Made by a program: the position numbers and the translations under genes
Shown: positions 24,774-32,509 of the stretch, one piece after another
Layout: each line of letters begins with the position of its first letter
Position numbering within the stretch: the stretch's first letter is position 1
Source: Rhodospirillales bacterium
GTDB lineage: Bacteria > Pseudomonadota > Alphaproteobacteria > Acetobacterales > Acetobacteraceae
DNA length: 32,509 nucleotides
Assembly: GCA_025352665.1 (NCBI GenBank)
Contig: JANXSM010000092.1
Location: 1-32,509, forward strand
Direction: 5' to 3'
The notes under the pieces: generated by a model
The model's input: the letters and a program-made list of their open reading frames with translations, nothing else
Databases searched by the model: none
Told to the model about the DNA's origin: nothing

Positions 24774-26500
24774 CCGTGCGCCGCCCCGGCATAGATTGTA
24801 CGCACGAGTTCGGAGGCGATGACGTCTTGTACCGTGCCGTCGAGCACCAACCTGCCTTGGTGAAGCACCACAACACGGCTGGATATTTCACGCACGAAAT
24901 CGAGATCGTGCTCCACCAGCAGCAGACACAGCCCGTGGGTGATGGCGAGGTCGGTCAGGACACCACCGATCTGTCGACGCTCCTGCTGGGTAAGGCCCGC
25001 TGTTGGTTCGTCCAGCAACACGACGCTGGGTTCGAGCGCCACCACCATGGCAAGTTCCAGGGCCTGTTTCTGACCGTGTGACAGCAGCATCGCAGGCGTT
25101 GCCAGCGCCTGGTCGAGGGAGGTTGCGCGCAGGATGTCGAGTGCCGCCTGTGGCAATTCCAGCGTGTCGGCCCTGCGCCAAAAGGAGGGCAGATGCAACC
25201 GGACCCGCGCCACGGCCAGACACTCGGCAACGCTCAGCGTGTCGAACACGTTGGCGGTCTGGAACTTGCGGCCCAGGCCAAAGCCCACGCAGCGATACGG
25301 CGGCAGCGTGCCGATATCGTGCCCGTTGATGGCGATCCGGCCGCCGCTGCGCTCGGCACCGTCGCTGAGGCAGCGCATCAGCGTGGTCTTGCCGGCGCCG
25401 TTGGGGCCCACGAGGCTGACGAGCTCGCCGGGCCGTGCCTTGAAGCTGATGGCTTCCAAAATCTTCAGGCTGCCGAAACTGCGGCTGACCGAATCCAGGT
25501 AGATCGCCACCTGATCGGGGTCCGGCCGAGGCCGTGGCTTCGCTGCCGCCAGACCCGGCACGACGTTTTCCGCGCGTTTCCGGCGCAGCCTGCCGGTCAC
25601 GGCCGGTATCAGCCCCTGCGGCAGCGCCACGATCACCAGGATGAAGGCGATGCCGAGCAACAGCTTCCACAGGAACGGCAGGCTGCCCGAGGCATAGGAG
25701 GACGTGAAATCAATCAGGATGGTGCCGAGCACTGGCCCCAGCAGCGTGCCGCGGCCGCCCAATGCAACCCAGATCACCAGTTCGGTGCCAAACACAAATC
25801 CTGCCAGCTCCGGCGCCACCACGCCGCTCGACCCGGCATAGAGCCAGCCGGCGATCGCGGCGATGCACGCCGTCACCACCAGCAGCAGGATGCGCTGGCG
25901 GGCCGTGTTCAGGCCGAGGTAGGCACAGCGCGCCTCGTTGTCGCGCAAAGCCACCAGCACGCGGCCGGCATCGCTGCGCACAAAGATCACGGCCACCGTG
26001 GTCACCAGCACCATAAAGACACCGGCAATGCGGAACCAGTCCTCGATCTCGAAATCCGGTGTGTCGTAGGCGGTCAGCCCGCTCGACGAACCAGTGAAGA
26101 TGCCGCCGGAGAACAAGATCTGGGTCACCACCACCGGCACGACCAATGATACGACGGAGGCGTAGAGCGGTGTCGAGCCATGGTAGAACGATAGCCAACC
26201 TTGCACGAGAGCCAGCAAGGCCGCGGCGCCGAGGGCTGCGACCAGCGAGAGCAGGCCGATCCAGGGCGAATAGCCGAACTGCGAGAAGCAGAGTGCCGCG
26301 GCATAAGCGCCGACGCCAAAGAATGCCGATTGGCCGAAAGTGAGAAAACCGGAATAACCCCAAAGCAGATCGACCGACAGGGCTACGGCTGCGAACAGAA
26401 AGCTGCGAATAAGAATGTTGATCGTGTAGGTGTCGAGCAACAAGGGGCCGGCCAGCACGGCCGCCAAGCACAGCAGCGCCACGAGAAAGACCCGACTCAT
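24770..26500 (-). CDS. Fused LivM permease and LivG ATPase
   Basis: A 576-residue fusion. Residues 1 to about 300 form a LivM/UrtC-type permease, with the conserved GYSGFLTFGQSAFFGVGAYA near 48-67 and hydrophobic segments up to FILVIVALPQGLIP. A charged linker (about 303-330) leads to a LivG-type ATPase with Walker A GPNGAGKTT (365-373), signature LSHGQKQALELA and Walker B VVLLDEPTAGL. Such M-G fusions are known in this transporter class. Both junctions with neighbours are ATGA overlaps. It forms one half of the membrane channel plus one nucleotide-binding subunit; LivF is the other. Confidence 0.92.
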   Translation of the reverse strand: MSRVFLVALLCLAAVLAGPLLLDTYTINILIRSFLFAAVALSVDLLWGYSGFLTFGQSAFFGVGAYAAALCFSQFGYSPWIGLLSLVAALGAAALLALVQGWLSFYHGSTPLYASVVSLVVPVVVTQILFSGGIFTGSSSGLTAYDTPDFEIEDWFRIAGVFMVLVTTVAVIFVRSDAGRVLVALRDNEARCAYLGLNTARQRILLLVVTACIAAIAGWLYAGSSGVVAPELAGFVFGTELVIWVALGGRGTLLGPVLGTILIDFTSSYASGSLPFLWKLLLGIAFILVIVALPQGLIPAVTGRLRRKRAENVVPGLAAAKPRPRPDPDQVAIYLDSVSRSFGSLKILEAISFKARPGELVSLVGPNGAGKTTLMRCLSDGAERSGGRIAINGHDIGTLPPYRCVGFGLGRKFQTANVFDTLSVAECLAVARVRLHLPSFWRRADTLELPQAALDILRATSLDQALATPAMLLSHGQKQALELAMVVALEPSVVLLDEPTAGLTQQERRQIGGVLTDLAITHGLCLLLVEHDLDFVREISSRVVVLHQGRLVLDGTVQDVIASELVRTIYAGAAHG

Positions 26501-27345
26501 CGCGCAAATCCTTTCGGCCGCACCCGCAGCAACAGGGCTGCCAGCACCACGATGGTAAGGCCGCCGAGAATAGGGCTCGCCAGCGAAGAAATCACGACCT
26601 GGGCGCCACCCAGCAGCACCGACGCCGCTAGCAACGCGCCCAGCGACGCGCCAGACACCATCACCAACATGAAGGCGTTCAATAGCCAGGGCACCCCCAT
26701 GTTGGGGTCGACGCTGGAGAGGGGCGTGATCAGCGCACCGGCCAATCCCGCCAGGCCGCTGCCGAGGCTGAAGGTGATGAAGCGCACCCAGCCGGCGTTG
26801 ATGCCAAGGCCGCGTGCCAGATCCTCGTTCATGATCACCGCCCGCGTCGCAAGCCCCAGCCGTGTCGCGCCCAGCAGCCAGGCAAAGCCACCGCCCACGA
26901 TCAACGCCGCGACCACCAGGAACAGCCGATAGACCGAATAGGCCTCGCCCAGCACATCAACGGTGCCAGACAGCGGCGATCCCACAAACTGCACCTCGCG
27001 GCCGAAGACCAAGGTGAGCAGCTCGCCGATGATGATACCGAGCCCCCAGGTCGCCAGGATCGCATCGAGCGGCCGGCCGTAGAGCGGGCGCACCACGCAA
27101 CGCTCGACCAGCGCGCCGCAGGCGGCTCCCGCCAGAAATGCCAGCGGCAGGCCGAGCCAGGGCGACAACCCGAGCTCGCTCGCCACCAGTCCCGCATAGG
27201 CACCAAGCGTGATAAAGGCGCCGTGGGCGAAGTTCACGATCTTCATCACACCGAAGATGATCAGCAGACCTGTGGCGACGGTGAACAGGATCGCCGCCGT
27301 GGTGACGATGTCGAGCCCCAGCGTCAACACGGCGGCGCCATTCAC
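26497..27345 (-). CDS. livH: Branched-chain/amide-type ABC transporter permease LivH
   Basis: A 282-residue membrane protein of the LivH/UrtB type. The family block FGVMKIVNFAHGAFITLGAY lies near the N-terminus, and the usual conserved helices follow. I chose GTG 27345, ten bases after the binding-protein stop and preceded by AGGA; the open frame reaches 27408 but would overlap the binding-protein gene with unrelated residues. It ends in an ATGA overlap with livMG. It pairs with the LivM half to form the translocation pore. Confidence 0.9.
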   Translation of the reverse strand: MNGAAVLTLGLDIVTTAAILFTVATGLLIIFGVMKIVNFAHGAFITLGAYAGLVASELGLSPWLGLPLAFLAGAACGALVERCVVRPLYGRPLDAILATWGLGIIIGELLTLVFGREVQFVGSPLSGTVDVLGEAYSVYRLFLVVAALIVGGGFAWLLGATRLGLATRAVIMNEDLARGLGINAGWVRFITFSLGSGLAGLAGALITPLSSVDPNMGVPWLLNAFMLVMVSGASLGALLAASVLLGGAQVVISSLASPILGGLTIVVLAALLLRVRPKGFAR

Positions 27346-27355
27346 CCGCGGGGTC

Positions 27356-28507
27356 CTAAAGCTTCGGGCATTGCGCGCCGGGATCGACGTTCGGGAAGGA
27401 TTTGGCAACCTTCACGGAACCATCCGCCTGCACCTGGCCGAGATACATGGTCAGCGACGCATGATGCTGCTTGTCCATCGTCACCACGCCGCGCGGACCC
27501 TTGAACGAAACGCGTCCGAGCTGGGCCAGGATCTTCGCCTTGTCGAGCGAACCGGCCTTCTCGACGGCGGCCTTGTAGAGATAGACCGCCTCGTATTCCG
27601 GCACCGAGAGATCGTTCGGGGTCTTGAGGTCGGCGCCAAACTTCGCGGCCATGGCTGCGAGGAAGGCCTTGTTCTCCGGGCTGTCGATGCCGGTGACGTA
27701 GGAGGCGGAGATGTAGATGCCAGTGGCATCGGCCCCCATGCCCTTGGCTGTGCCTTCATCGACGGCGAGGTTGCCGTAGGGGATCGTGACCCCGGCCGCG
27801 CGCAGCTGCTTGGTCAGCGTGACGTTGGGTGCGCCGCCTGCGGTCGAGGTGATCAGCGCGTCGGCGCCGGAGGCACGCAGTTTGGAGATGATCGGCGTCC
27901 AGTCGGTGCCGTCCATCGGCAGATATTCGTCGCCGACAACTTTGCCGCCCTTCTTCTCGATGTATTCCTTGGTGAAGGACAGCATGCCGCGGCCGAAGGA
28001 GTAGTCCGACCCGATCATGAAGAAGGTCTTGGCCTTGTTCGCGGTCATGAACTGATCGACGATCGGCGGCACCTGCTGCGCGGGCACCCAGGCGTCGACA
28101 AACATGTTCGGGCTGCAGGATTTGCCCTCATAGAACGAGGTATAAATGTATGGCGTCTTGGACTTGTTGACCGCCGGCAGGCCGGCGTTGCGCGCCGCCG
28201 ACGTCTCCATCGAGATCAGCACGTCGACCTTTTTCTGGAACAGCAGCGAATCGAAGGCGCGCTGGGCGCCGATCGCACCCGAAGCGTCATCGGCGATCTC
28301 GAGTGCCAGCTTGCGGCCGAGCACACCGCCCTTGGTATTGATTTCGTCGACGGCGAGCTGGGCCGCCTGCACGACCGAAGGCGCCACGACAGAGTTGGAG
28401 CCGGACAGGCCGACCGGGATGCCGATGGTGATCGGATCGGCGGCATAGGCGGGGGCAGCCAACATCATGGCGCTGGAGAGGGCAAGCAGTTGACGAAACG
28501 CGGACAT
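27356..28507 (-). CDS. Periplasmic amide/branched-chain-type binding protein (LivK/UrtA/AmiC fold)
   Basis: A 383-residue exported type I binding protein with a signal peptide (about 1-22, ending PAYAA) and mature start DPITIGIPVGLSGSN. The TSFYEGKSCSPN segment matches the YEG...SPN ligand loop of AmiC and UrtA, and GSDYSFGRGM matches their GSDYIYPRE loop. This suggests an amide or urea-like ligand rather than leucine. A strong AAAGGAGA precedes the ATG. It lies 56 bp after the hydrolase gene and starts the transporter block livH, livMG, livF. The fold is certain; the ligand is inferred from loops and neighbours. Confidence 0.9.
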   Translation of the reverse strand: MSAFRQLLALSSAMMLAAPAYAADPITIGIPVGLSGSNSVVAPSVVQAAQLAVDEINTKGGVLGRKLALEIADDASGAIGAQRAFDSLLFQKKVDVLISMETSAARNAGLPAVNKSKTPYIYTSFYEGKSCSPNMFVDAWVPAQQVPPIVDQFMTANKAKTFFMIGSDYSFGRGMLSFTKEYIEKKGGKVVGDEYLPMDGTDWTPIISKLRASGADALITSTAGGAPNVTLTKQLRAAGVTIPYGNLAVDEGTAKGMGADATGIYISASYVTGIDSPENKAFLAAMAAKFGADLKTPNDLSVPEYEAVYLYKAAVEKAGSLDKAKILAQLGRVSFKGPRGVVTMDKQHHASLTMYLGQVQADGSVKVAKSFPNVDPGAQCPKL

Positions 28508-28563
28508 GTCAGATCTCCTTTGGGTGGGTGGTAGCGGCGCAGTCTAGCGGCAGGGCGAGCTGG

Positions 28564-29430
28564 TCAGTACCAACCGGGCTTCACCCCGCTGCCGAGCATC
28601 TCGTCGTAGGTATCGTGCCGCCGATCGCGTAGCACCTGGTTGAAATCGTTCCAGTTACGCCTGCGGCGCGCGTCGGACAGGTTGACCTCGGCCATGATGA
28701 TCTCCTCGCTGTCGCGCCCGGCGGGGCCGGCCACCGGCCAGCCGGTGTAGCCGACCACCAGGCTCTGGCCGATGAAGGGCTGGCCGCGCTCGGTGCCGAC
28801 GCGATCAGCGCAGGCGATGAACATTGAGTTGCTGTGGGCGGCGGCCATCACCAGGATGTTGGCCATCGCCTCGCGCGTGGGATCCTGTCCCGGGATCGGC
28901 ACCCAGTTGGTCGGCACGCAGACGATGTCGGCCCCCTGGAGGGCGTTCAGGCGGAAGGTCTCGGGGAACCAGCAATCGTAGCAGATGGCCATGCCGATCC
29001 GCCCGATGCGAGCGGAATAGACGGGAAAGCCGAGATTTCCGGGCTCGAAGAACAGGTTCTCGGCCGCCCACAGATGCATCTTGCGGAAGGTGCCGATATA
29101 GCCATCAGGTCCGACAAGGACGGCCGAATTATAGAGCGCCTGGCCGCAGACTTCGGCGATTCCGGCCACGATGTGCAGGTTGCGGCGCGCCGCGATCTCG
29201 CACCACGCATCGGTGCTGGGACCGCCCGGGATCGGCTCGGCCAGCGAAAACACCTCGTCGCGCGTCTTAAACACGTAGCCGGTATTGGCCAGCTCCGGCA
29301 GCACCACGAGATTGGCGCCGTGGTCCGCGGCCGCCTCAATCATCGCAAGCGACTTGGCGAGGTTGGCGTCCTTCGCACCCACCACCGGCTCCATCTGCAC
29401 GCACGCGACCTTCACAAGGCTCTCGACCAA
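28564..29430 (-). CDS. Nitrilase-superfamily carbon-nitrogen hydrolase (probable amidase)
   Basis: A 288-residue CN-hydrolase with the catalytic triad E46 (VVLPELANTGY), K117 (FRKMHLW) and C150 (MAICYDCWFPE). It should cleave an amide or nitrile to acid and ammonia in the cytoplasm. I chose TTG 29430 because AAGGA lies eight bases upstream and homology begins at KVACVQMEP; the open frame runs to 29604 but would cross the terminator of the leader. It stands between the AmiR-type regulator and the transporter genes, so its substrate is probably what the operon imports. It is not AmiE-length (about 346 residues), so the exact subfamily is open. Confidence 0.88.
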   Translation of the reverse strand: MVESLVKVACVQMEPVVGAKDANLAKSLAMIEAAADHGANLVVLPELANTGYVFKTRDEVFSLAEPIPGGPSTDAWCEIAARRNLHIVAGIAEVCGQALYNSAVLVGPDGYIGTFRKMHLWAAENLFFEPGNLGFPVYSARIGRIGMAICYDCWFPETFRLNALQGADIVCVPTNWVPIPGQDPTREAMANILVMAAAHSNSMFIACADRVGTERGQPFIGQSLVVGYTGWPVAGPAGRDSEEIIMAEVNLSDARRRRNWNDFNQVLRDRRHDTYDEMLGSGVKPGWY

Positions 29431-29471
29431 CGGCACGATCCTTCTGATGCGGAACCACCAGGCTAAAACGT

Positions 29472-29520
29472 AAAAAACCCCGTGCTGCCCCCTTCCGAAT
29501 CGGAAGGCGCAAAACGGGGG
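29472..29520 (-). terminator. Intrinsic terminator in the leader of the hydrolase-transporter genes
   Basis: Reading the minus strand, CCCCGT (29519-29514) pairs with ACGGGG (29483-29478), followed directly by TTTTTT (29477-29472). An inner perfect 7-bp stem CCTTCCG/CGGAAGG (29507-29501 with 29497-29491) strengthens it. It sits about 150 bp after amiR and 42 bp before the hydrolase start, so read-through is needed to express the hydrolase and transporter. This is where AmiR antitermination would act. Confidence 0.8.
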
Positions 29521-29554
29521 CTGACAGCCCGGATGTGAGCGGCAACGCTGCCGC
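29518..29554 (-). promoter_or_regulatory. Candidate ANTAR-target leader RNA
   Basis: On the minus strand GCGGC (29554-29550) and GCCGC (29543-29539) close a six-base loop AGCGTT, with A at loop position 1 and G at position 4, as known for RNAs bound by ANTAR proteins. About nine bases later GGGCT...AGCCC (29530-29518) forms a second hairpin that uses the first arm of the terminator, so the two structures exclude each other. The second loop does not fit the hexaloop rule, so the match to a two-hairpin ANTAR motif is partial. Confidence 0.5.
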
Positions 29555-29673
29555 CGGCGTAATGTGGTGTGGTGTGAAACCTGACGTGACGCCAATTTAG
29601 GCACTACGTTCTGTAGTAGAATCGCAGATCCCCGCGCACGTCAAGCGTGAATGCAAAAGTGCCGCAATTTTGG

Positions 29674-30348
29674 TCAGTTACTCGTGGACGGCGCCGGTTC
29701 CAGCAATCCCATGTCACCCAACACGTCCGAAGCGCCAAGAATGAGGGCAGCAACCTCGCCCAGCGACAGTCGCGACCGGGTCGCCTGGGCGCGCATCAGT
29801 TCATAGGCCTCCGCCTCGGTCATGCCCTTGAGCTGCATCAGCAGACGTGTCGCGCGCTCCACCTCGCGCCGCGTGCGCAACTGGTCCTCCAGCTTGCGGA
29901 TCTTGGCCTGCATGCGCCGGTCATAGGCGCCCAGCGCCCGTGCCAGCACCAGCGTGCTGAGCAGCCCGGTGGCGCGGATCGGCTTGTTGACTACGGCCAC
30001 CGCCCCGCTGTCCAGCAGGCCCTTCAACAGTGTCGGGTTCTCGTATTCCACCACAGCGATCAACGGCGGATCAGACTCGGACTGGAGCCACGGCAGTGCC
30101 TCGCTGCCGGCGCGCTCCACTAGCAGGAACACCGCATCGGTTTCCTCCGGCAGCTTCGAAGGCGGCGGCCACACGCTGCGCACCTGGCAGCCGATACGGC
30201 GCAATTGGCGCACCAGCACCTCGCCGTCCGCATCCGAAGGGTGCACCACCAGCACGCGGGTGCTGCGCAGATGATCGACCGGACCGGCGCTGCCCGCGCG
30301 ACTGCCACGATCGCCGCCCGTGCGGCCGGGGCGGTCTAATCCAGCCAT
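29674..30348 (-). CDS. amiR: AmiR-type ANTAR antitermination regulator
   Basis: A 224-residue regulator. Residues about 31-125 form a degenerate receiver (RVLVVHPSDADGEVLVRQL; no clear phospho-acceptor site as in true receivers). A coiled coil follows (about 143-162), then an ANTAR RNA-binding domain (about 153-206: EVERATRLLMQLKGMTEAEA, then AYELMRAQATRSRLSL). In Pseudomonas, AmiR binds the amidase leader RNA and prevents termination, and AmiC silences it until an amide binds. The same pairing is here: amiC overlaps this gene by 13 bp and a terminator lies just downstream. Very likely it controls the hydrolase and transporter genes. Confidence 0.9.
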   Translation of the reverse strand: MAGLDRPGRTGGDRGSRAGSAGPVDHLRSTRVLVVHPSDADGEVLVRQLRRIGCQVRSVWPPPSKLPEETDAVFLLVERAGSEALPWLQSESDPPLIAVVEYENPTLLKGLLDSGAVAVVNKPIRATGLLSTLVLARALGAYDRRMQAKIRKLEDQLRTRREVERATRLLMQLKGMTEAEAYELMRAQATRSRLSLGEVAALILGASDVLGDMGLLEPAPSTSN

Positions 30349-31469
30349 GTCTCAACGGGGCCGTAACTGGTCAAATAAGGATCCGGTCGCACCGGCGCCT
30401 TCGCCTCCCACGCCAGATCGAACGCGCCATCCGCCTGCAACACCCCGATGCGCGGACGCAGCCAAGTGTGGTGGTTGTCGGGGTCGATGGTGACATGCCC
30501 CTCTGGCGCGTCCATCTCCAGGCCGAGCGCATGCTCCACCAGCGCCTCCGTGTCCGTCGAGCCGGCGCGGGCAAGCGCGCGGGCGAACATGTGCACCTGA
30601 TTGTAAGCGCCCTGCGACCACATGCTCACCGGCGCATCCGCCCCGAAACGCGCCCGGAAACCGGCCACGAACCGCGCGTTCGCCTCACTGGCGATGCTGG
30701 AGAAATACGTCGCCGCTGTCACATGGCCTTCGCACAGCGCGGCCCCGATAGCGCGAACCTCGCCCTCGGCCATCGTCAGACTAGCGATCGGCATGCGCCG
30801 CGCGTCGAGCCCGGCTGCGTGATACAGCCGGTAGAACGCATGTGCGGTGACGCCGACGACGGTGGAGAACACCACCGCGGGCTGCCGCTCGCTTATATCG
30901 GCCAGGATCGGCGGGAGCCGCTCGGCGCCGGCGCCGAACGGAATATAGACCTCGCGCACCACTTCGCCGCCAAGTTGGGCGAGCAACTCGCGCATGATCC
31001 GGTTGGTCTCGCGCGGGTAGATATAGTCCGAGCCCACCAAATAAAACCGCGCGCCATAGGTGCGCGCCAGCCAGGCGGCGAAGTGGATGCTGGTCTGGTT
31101 CGGTGCGGCACCGGTGTAGATTACGTTCGGCGAGAACTCGAAACCTTCATACAATGAGGGATACCAGAGGAGTCCGTTGCGCCGCTCCACCAGCCTCAGC
31201 ACCGCCTTGCGGCATTGCGAGGTGGAGCAGCCGAAGATCACCGATATCCCATCATCGGCGAGCAATCGGTTGGCGAGTCGGCCATATTCGATCTCGTCGG
31301 AGCCGGGATCATAGACGACCGGTTCGATCAGTCGGCCCAGAACGCCGCCGGCGCGGTTGATGTCCTCGATAGCCAGTGCGGTTCCAAAGAAATGTTCCGA
31401 TTCCGTTACGCGCATCGCACCGGAGCGCGAGAACAGCACGCCCACTCGCCAGGGGGCCGTCTCGCTCAT
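30336..31469 (-). CDS. amiC: AmiC-type amide sensor, negative regulator of AmiR
   Basis: A 377-residue type I binding-protein fold without a signal peptide, so cytoplasmic, as expected of AmiC. It aligns along its length with Pseudomonas AmiC: VGVLFSRSG, the WYPSLYEGFEFSPN loop, GSDYIYPRETN, VVFSTVVG, PIASLTMAEGEV, YFSSI and a C-terminal RPDPY. Pseudomonas AmiC has YPTPYEGFEYSPN at the acetamide site; the change of Thr-Pro to Ser-Leu may alter ligand range. I chose ATG 31469; a long open extension to 32282 lies over a well-conserved gene on the other strand and is not homologous. It overlaps amiR by 13 bp. Confidence 0.92.
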   Translation of the reverse strand: MSETAPWRVGVLFSRSGAMRVTESEHFFGTALAIEDINRAGGVLGRLIEPVVYDPGSDEIEYGRLANRLLADDGISVIFGCSTSQCRKAVLRLVERRNGLLWYPSLYEGFEFSPNVIYTGAAPNQTSIHFAAWLARTYGARFYLVGSDYIYPRETNRIMRELLAQLGGEVVREVYIPFGAGAERLPPILADISERQPAVVFSTVVGVTAHAFYRLYHAAGLDARRMPIASLTMAEGEVRAIGAALCEGHVTAATYFSSIASEANARFVAGFRARFGADAPVSMWSQGAYNQVHMFARALARAGSTDTEALVEHALGLEMDAPEGHVTIDPDNHHTWLRPRIGVLQADGAFDLAWEAKAPVRPDPYLTSYGPVETWLD

Positions 31470-31769
31470 CGTGTTTGAATCGTAGGACGGTGCATCGCCA
31501 AACCCTTGTTGATCGCGTGCGTGTCTTGAACGTGAAATCCGGGTCGCCGCCAACCCCCAAGCATTCAGACAGAGCGGCCCCCCATTTCGGCTGGACACAT
31601 GACGCAACCATGCGAGCCCAGGTCTACACCTCGACCGGGATGGCGTCTGATGCCGACCGGCCTTGATATGACCCGCCGATGTGTCCCGCCGGATCGGCGA
31701 CCATCCGGCGCTGCGGCTCAACGCGTTGTCGCCTTGGAAATGCACGAAGCGGGATGCCAAGCTGGCGGG
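31470..31769. other. Divergent control region between amiC and the pRiA4b ORF-3 gene
   Basis: About 300 bp between the two divergent starts. I find no confident sigma-70 or sigma-54 promoter and no strong ribosome site for amiC. Open frames running through it on both strands are extensions of the flanking genes without recognisable homology. Confidence 0.3.
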
Positions 31770-32420
31770 ATGAAACCAACCGCCAAGACCCCCGCGAACG
31801 ACACCTCCGCCGTCGAAAGCTTCAATCAGATCTGCACGGTCAGGATCGCGTTGGTGGACACCGACCCGCTGATCTGGCGCGAGGTGGAGGTGCCGACCTC
31901 GATCACGCTGAAGGTGCTGCACGACATCGTGCAGATCACCATGGGATGGCTCAGCTCCCACATGTGGGAGCTCGCTATCGGCGAGCGGACCTATGGGCTG
32001 CCGACGGACGAGGATTGGGGGATGGCGCCGCGCACCCCTGCGATCAAAATCCGCCTGCGCGACGTGCTGAAGACCCGCAAGACGACGATCGACTACCTCT
32101 ACGATTTTGGCGACGCCTGGGCGCACCGGCTGACGGTCACCGGCATCCGCCAGGGGAAACCCGACGTCTCCTATCCGCACTACGTCGGTGGCGAATGGGA
32201 CTGCCCGCCCGAGGATTGCGGCGGCATTCCGGGATTTTACAACATGCTCGACGCACTCGCCGACACCGAGCATCCCGACCAAGCGGAGGTTGCCAAATAC
32301 CTGGGCGCCTGGGACCCCAAGCAGATCGATGAAATCCCTCTCAGGGTCGCTCTCGGCCGCATCGCCAACGTATCCGTCCGGCGAGGACCGCCTGCCGAAC
32401 TCGCAGTGTGCCGCTCATAA
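31770..32420 (+). CDS. Plasmid pRiA4b ORF-3 family protein
   Basis: About 216 residues, soluble and acidic. The family hallmarks are IALVDTDPLIWREVEVP, the LHDIVQITMGW segment, SHMWELAIGERTYG, the DYLYDFGDAWAHRLTV core, and YPHYVGGEWDCPPEDCGG followed by PGFYNML. I chose ATG 31770; upstream in-frame Met codons exist but add no homologous sequence. Members of this family have no established biochemical role and occur on chromosomes and plasmids, at times near transposon genes. It is divergent from amiC and probably unrelated to amide metabolism. From 32421 to the window end nothing is recognised. Confidence 0.8.
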   Translation: MKPTAKTPANDTSAVESFNQICTVRIALVDTDPLIWREVEVPTSITLKVLHDIVQITMGWLSSHMWELAIGERTYGLPTDEDWGMAPRTPAIKIRLRDVLKTRKTTIDYLYDFGDAWAHRLTVTGIRQGKPDVSYPHYVGGEWDCPPEDCGGIPGFYNMLDALADTEHPDQAEVAKYLGAWDPKQIDEIPLRVALGRIANVSVRRGPPAELAVCRS

Positions 32421-32509
32421 AGGTGCTTGTATGGACGCCGTTAAGGGCACCGCTATGAGCATGGATGGACCTGGTGGAAATTCTGGTTGGCGTTGAGCGC
32501 CGTCGGCGC

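Noticed and set aside
27209-28534. A 441-codon plus-strand open frame across livH and the binding protein
   Set aside because: It is a shadow of two well-supported minus-strand genes and resembles no family.
31470-32282. A long minus-strand open frame extending the AmiC gene to 648 codons
   Set aside because: AmiC homology begins at ATG 31469. The extension lies antisense to a well-conserved pRiA4b ORF-3 gene and has no recognisable domain.
1-32509. tRNA, rRNA, CRISPR array or replication origin
   Set aside because: No cloverleaf-like sequence, regularly spaced direct repeats, iteron cluster or DnaA-box cluster was seen on reading both strands, though faint cases could be missed by eye.

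Overview
The window is high-GC bacterial DNA with dense, ATGA-coupled operons. Many protein families match alphaproteobacteria: a KERWY-type sulfoquinovosidase like that of Agrobacterium, alphaproteobacterial-style insertion sequences, and a proteorhodopsin-type operon. A Rhodospirillales/Acetobacteraceae-like host is my best guess, but the window has no rRNA or other marker to settle it. No tRNA, rRNA or CRISPR array was seen.

Layout. (1) Positions 1-752: debris of an IS256-family transposase, arranged as a 141-bp-arm inverted duplication, plus a separate perfect inverted repeat. (2) Positions 753-7021, minus strand: a sulfoquinovose (SQ) uptake and entry operon, with a periplasmic binding protein, two permeases, a decayed mutarotase, an SDR dehydrogenase and a sulfoquinovosidase. 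Later pathway steps and the transporter ATPase are not here. (3) Positions 7136-8955: nested scars, with a binding-protein fragment cut by a Tn3-family transposase remnant, itself abutted by a deleted IS3-family element. (4) Positions 9265-10179: an orphan gene of unknown function with a nuclease-like sequence pattern. (5) Positions 10371-16408: an S9-family peptidase divergent from a peptide-type binding protein, followed by an exported monoheme protein.

(6) Positions 16706-22967, minus strand: a complete light-driven proton pump operon in the order rhodopsin, crtE, crtI, crtB, crtY, blh. CrtE makes GGPP, CrtB/CrtI/CrtY make beta-carotene, and Blh cleaves it to retinal for the rhodopsin. A strong hairpin sits between rhodopsin and crtE. 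IS scars flank the operon on both sides (a short IS4-like scrap at 16485-16565; IS630, IS66 and IS256 fragments at 23262-23910), and it looks more A/T-rich than its neighbours, which suggests acquisition.

(7) Positions 24066-31469, minus strand: an amide/nitrile uptake and hydrolysis system in the order amiC, amiR, leader with terminator, nitrilase-family hydrolase, binding protein, livH, livM-livG fusion, livF. AmiC (amide sensor) and AmiR (ANTAR antiterminator) lie just upstream of an intrinsic terminator that precedes the hydrolase, as in the Pseudomonas amidase system, but coupled here to a Liv/Urt-type ABC transporter. (8) Positions 31770-32420: a divergent pRiA4b ORF-3 family protein. 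The most interesting items are the AmiR-controlled transporter operon with its leader RNA, the rhodopsin operon, and the eroding SQ operon.
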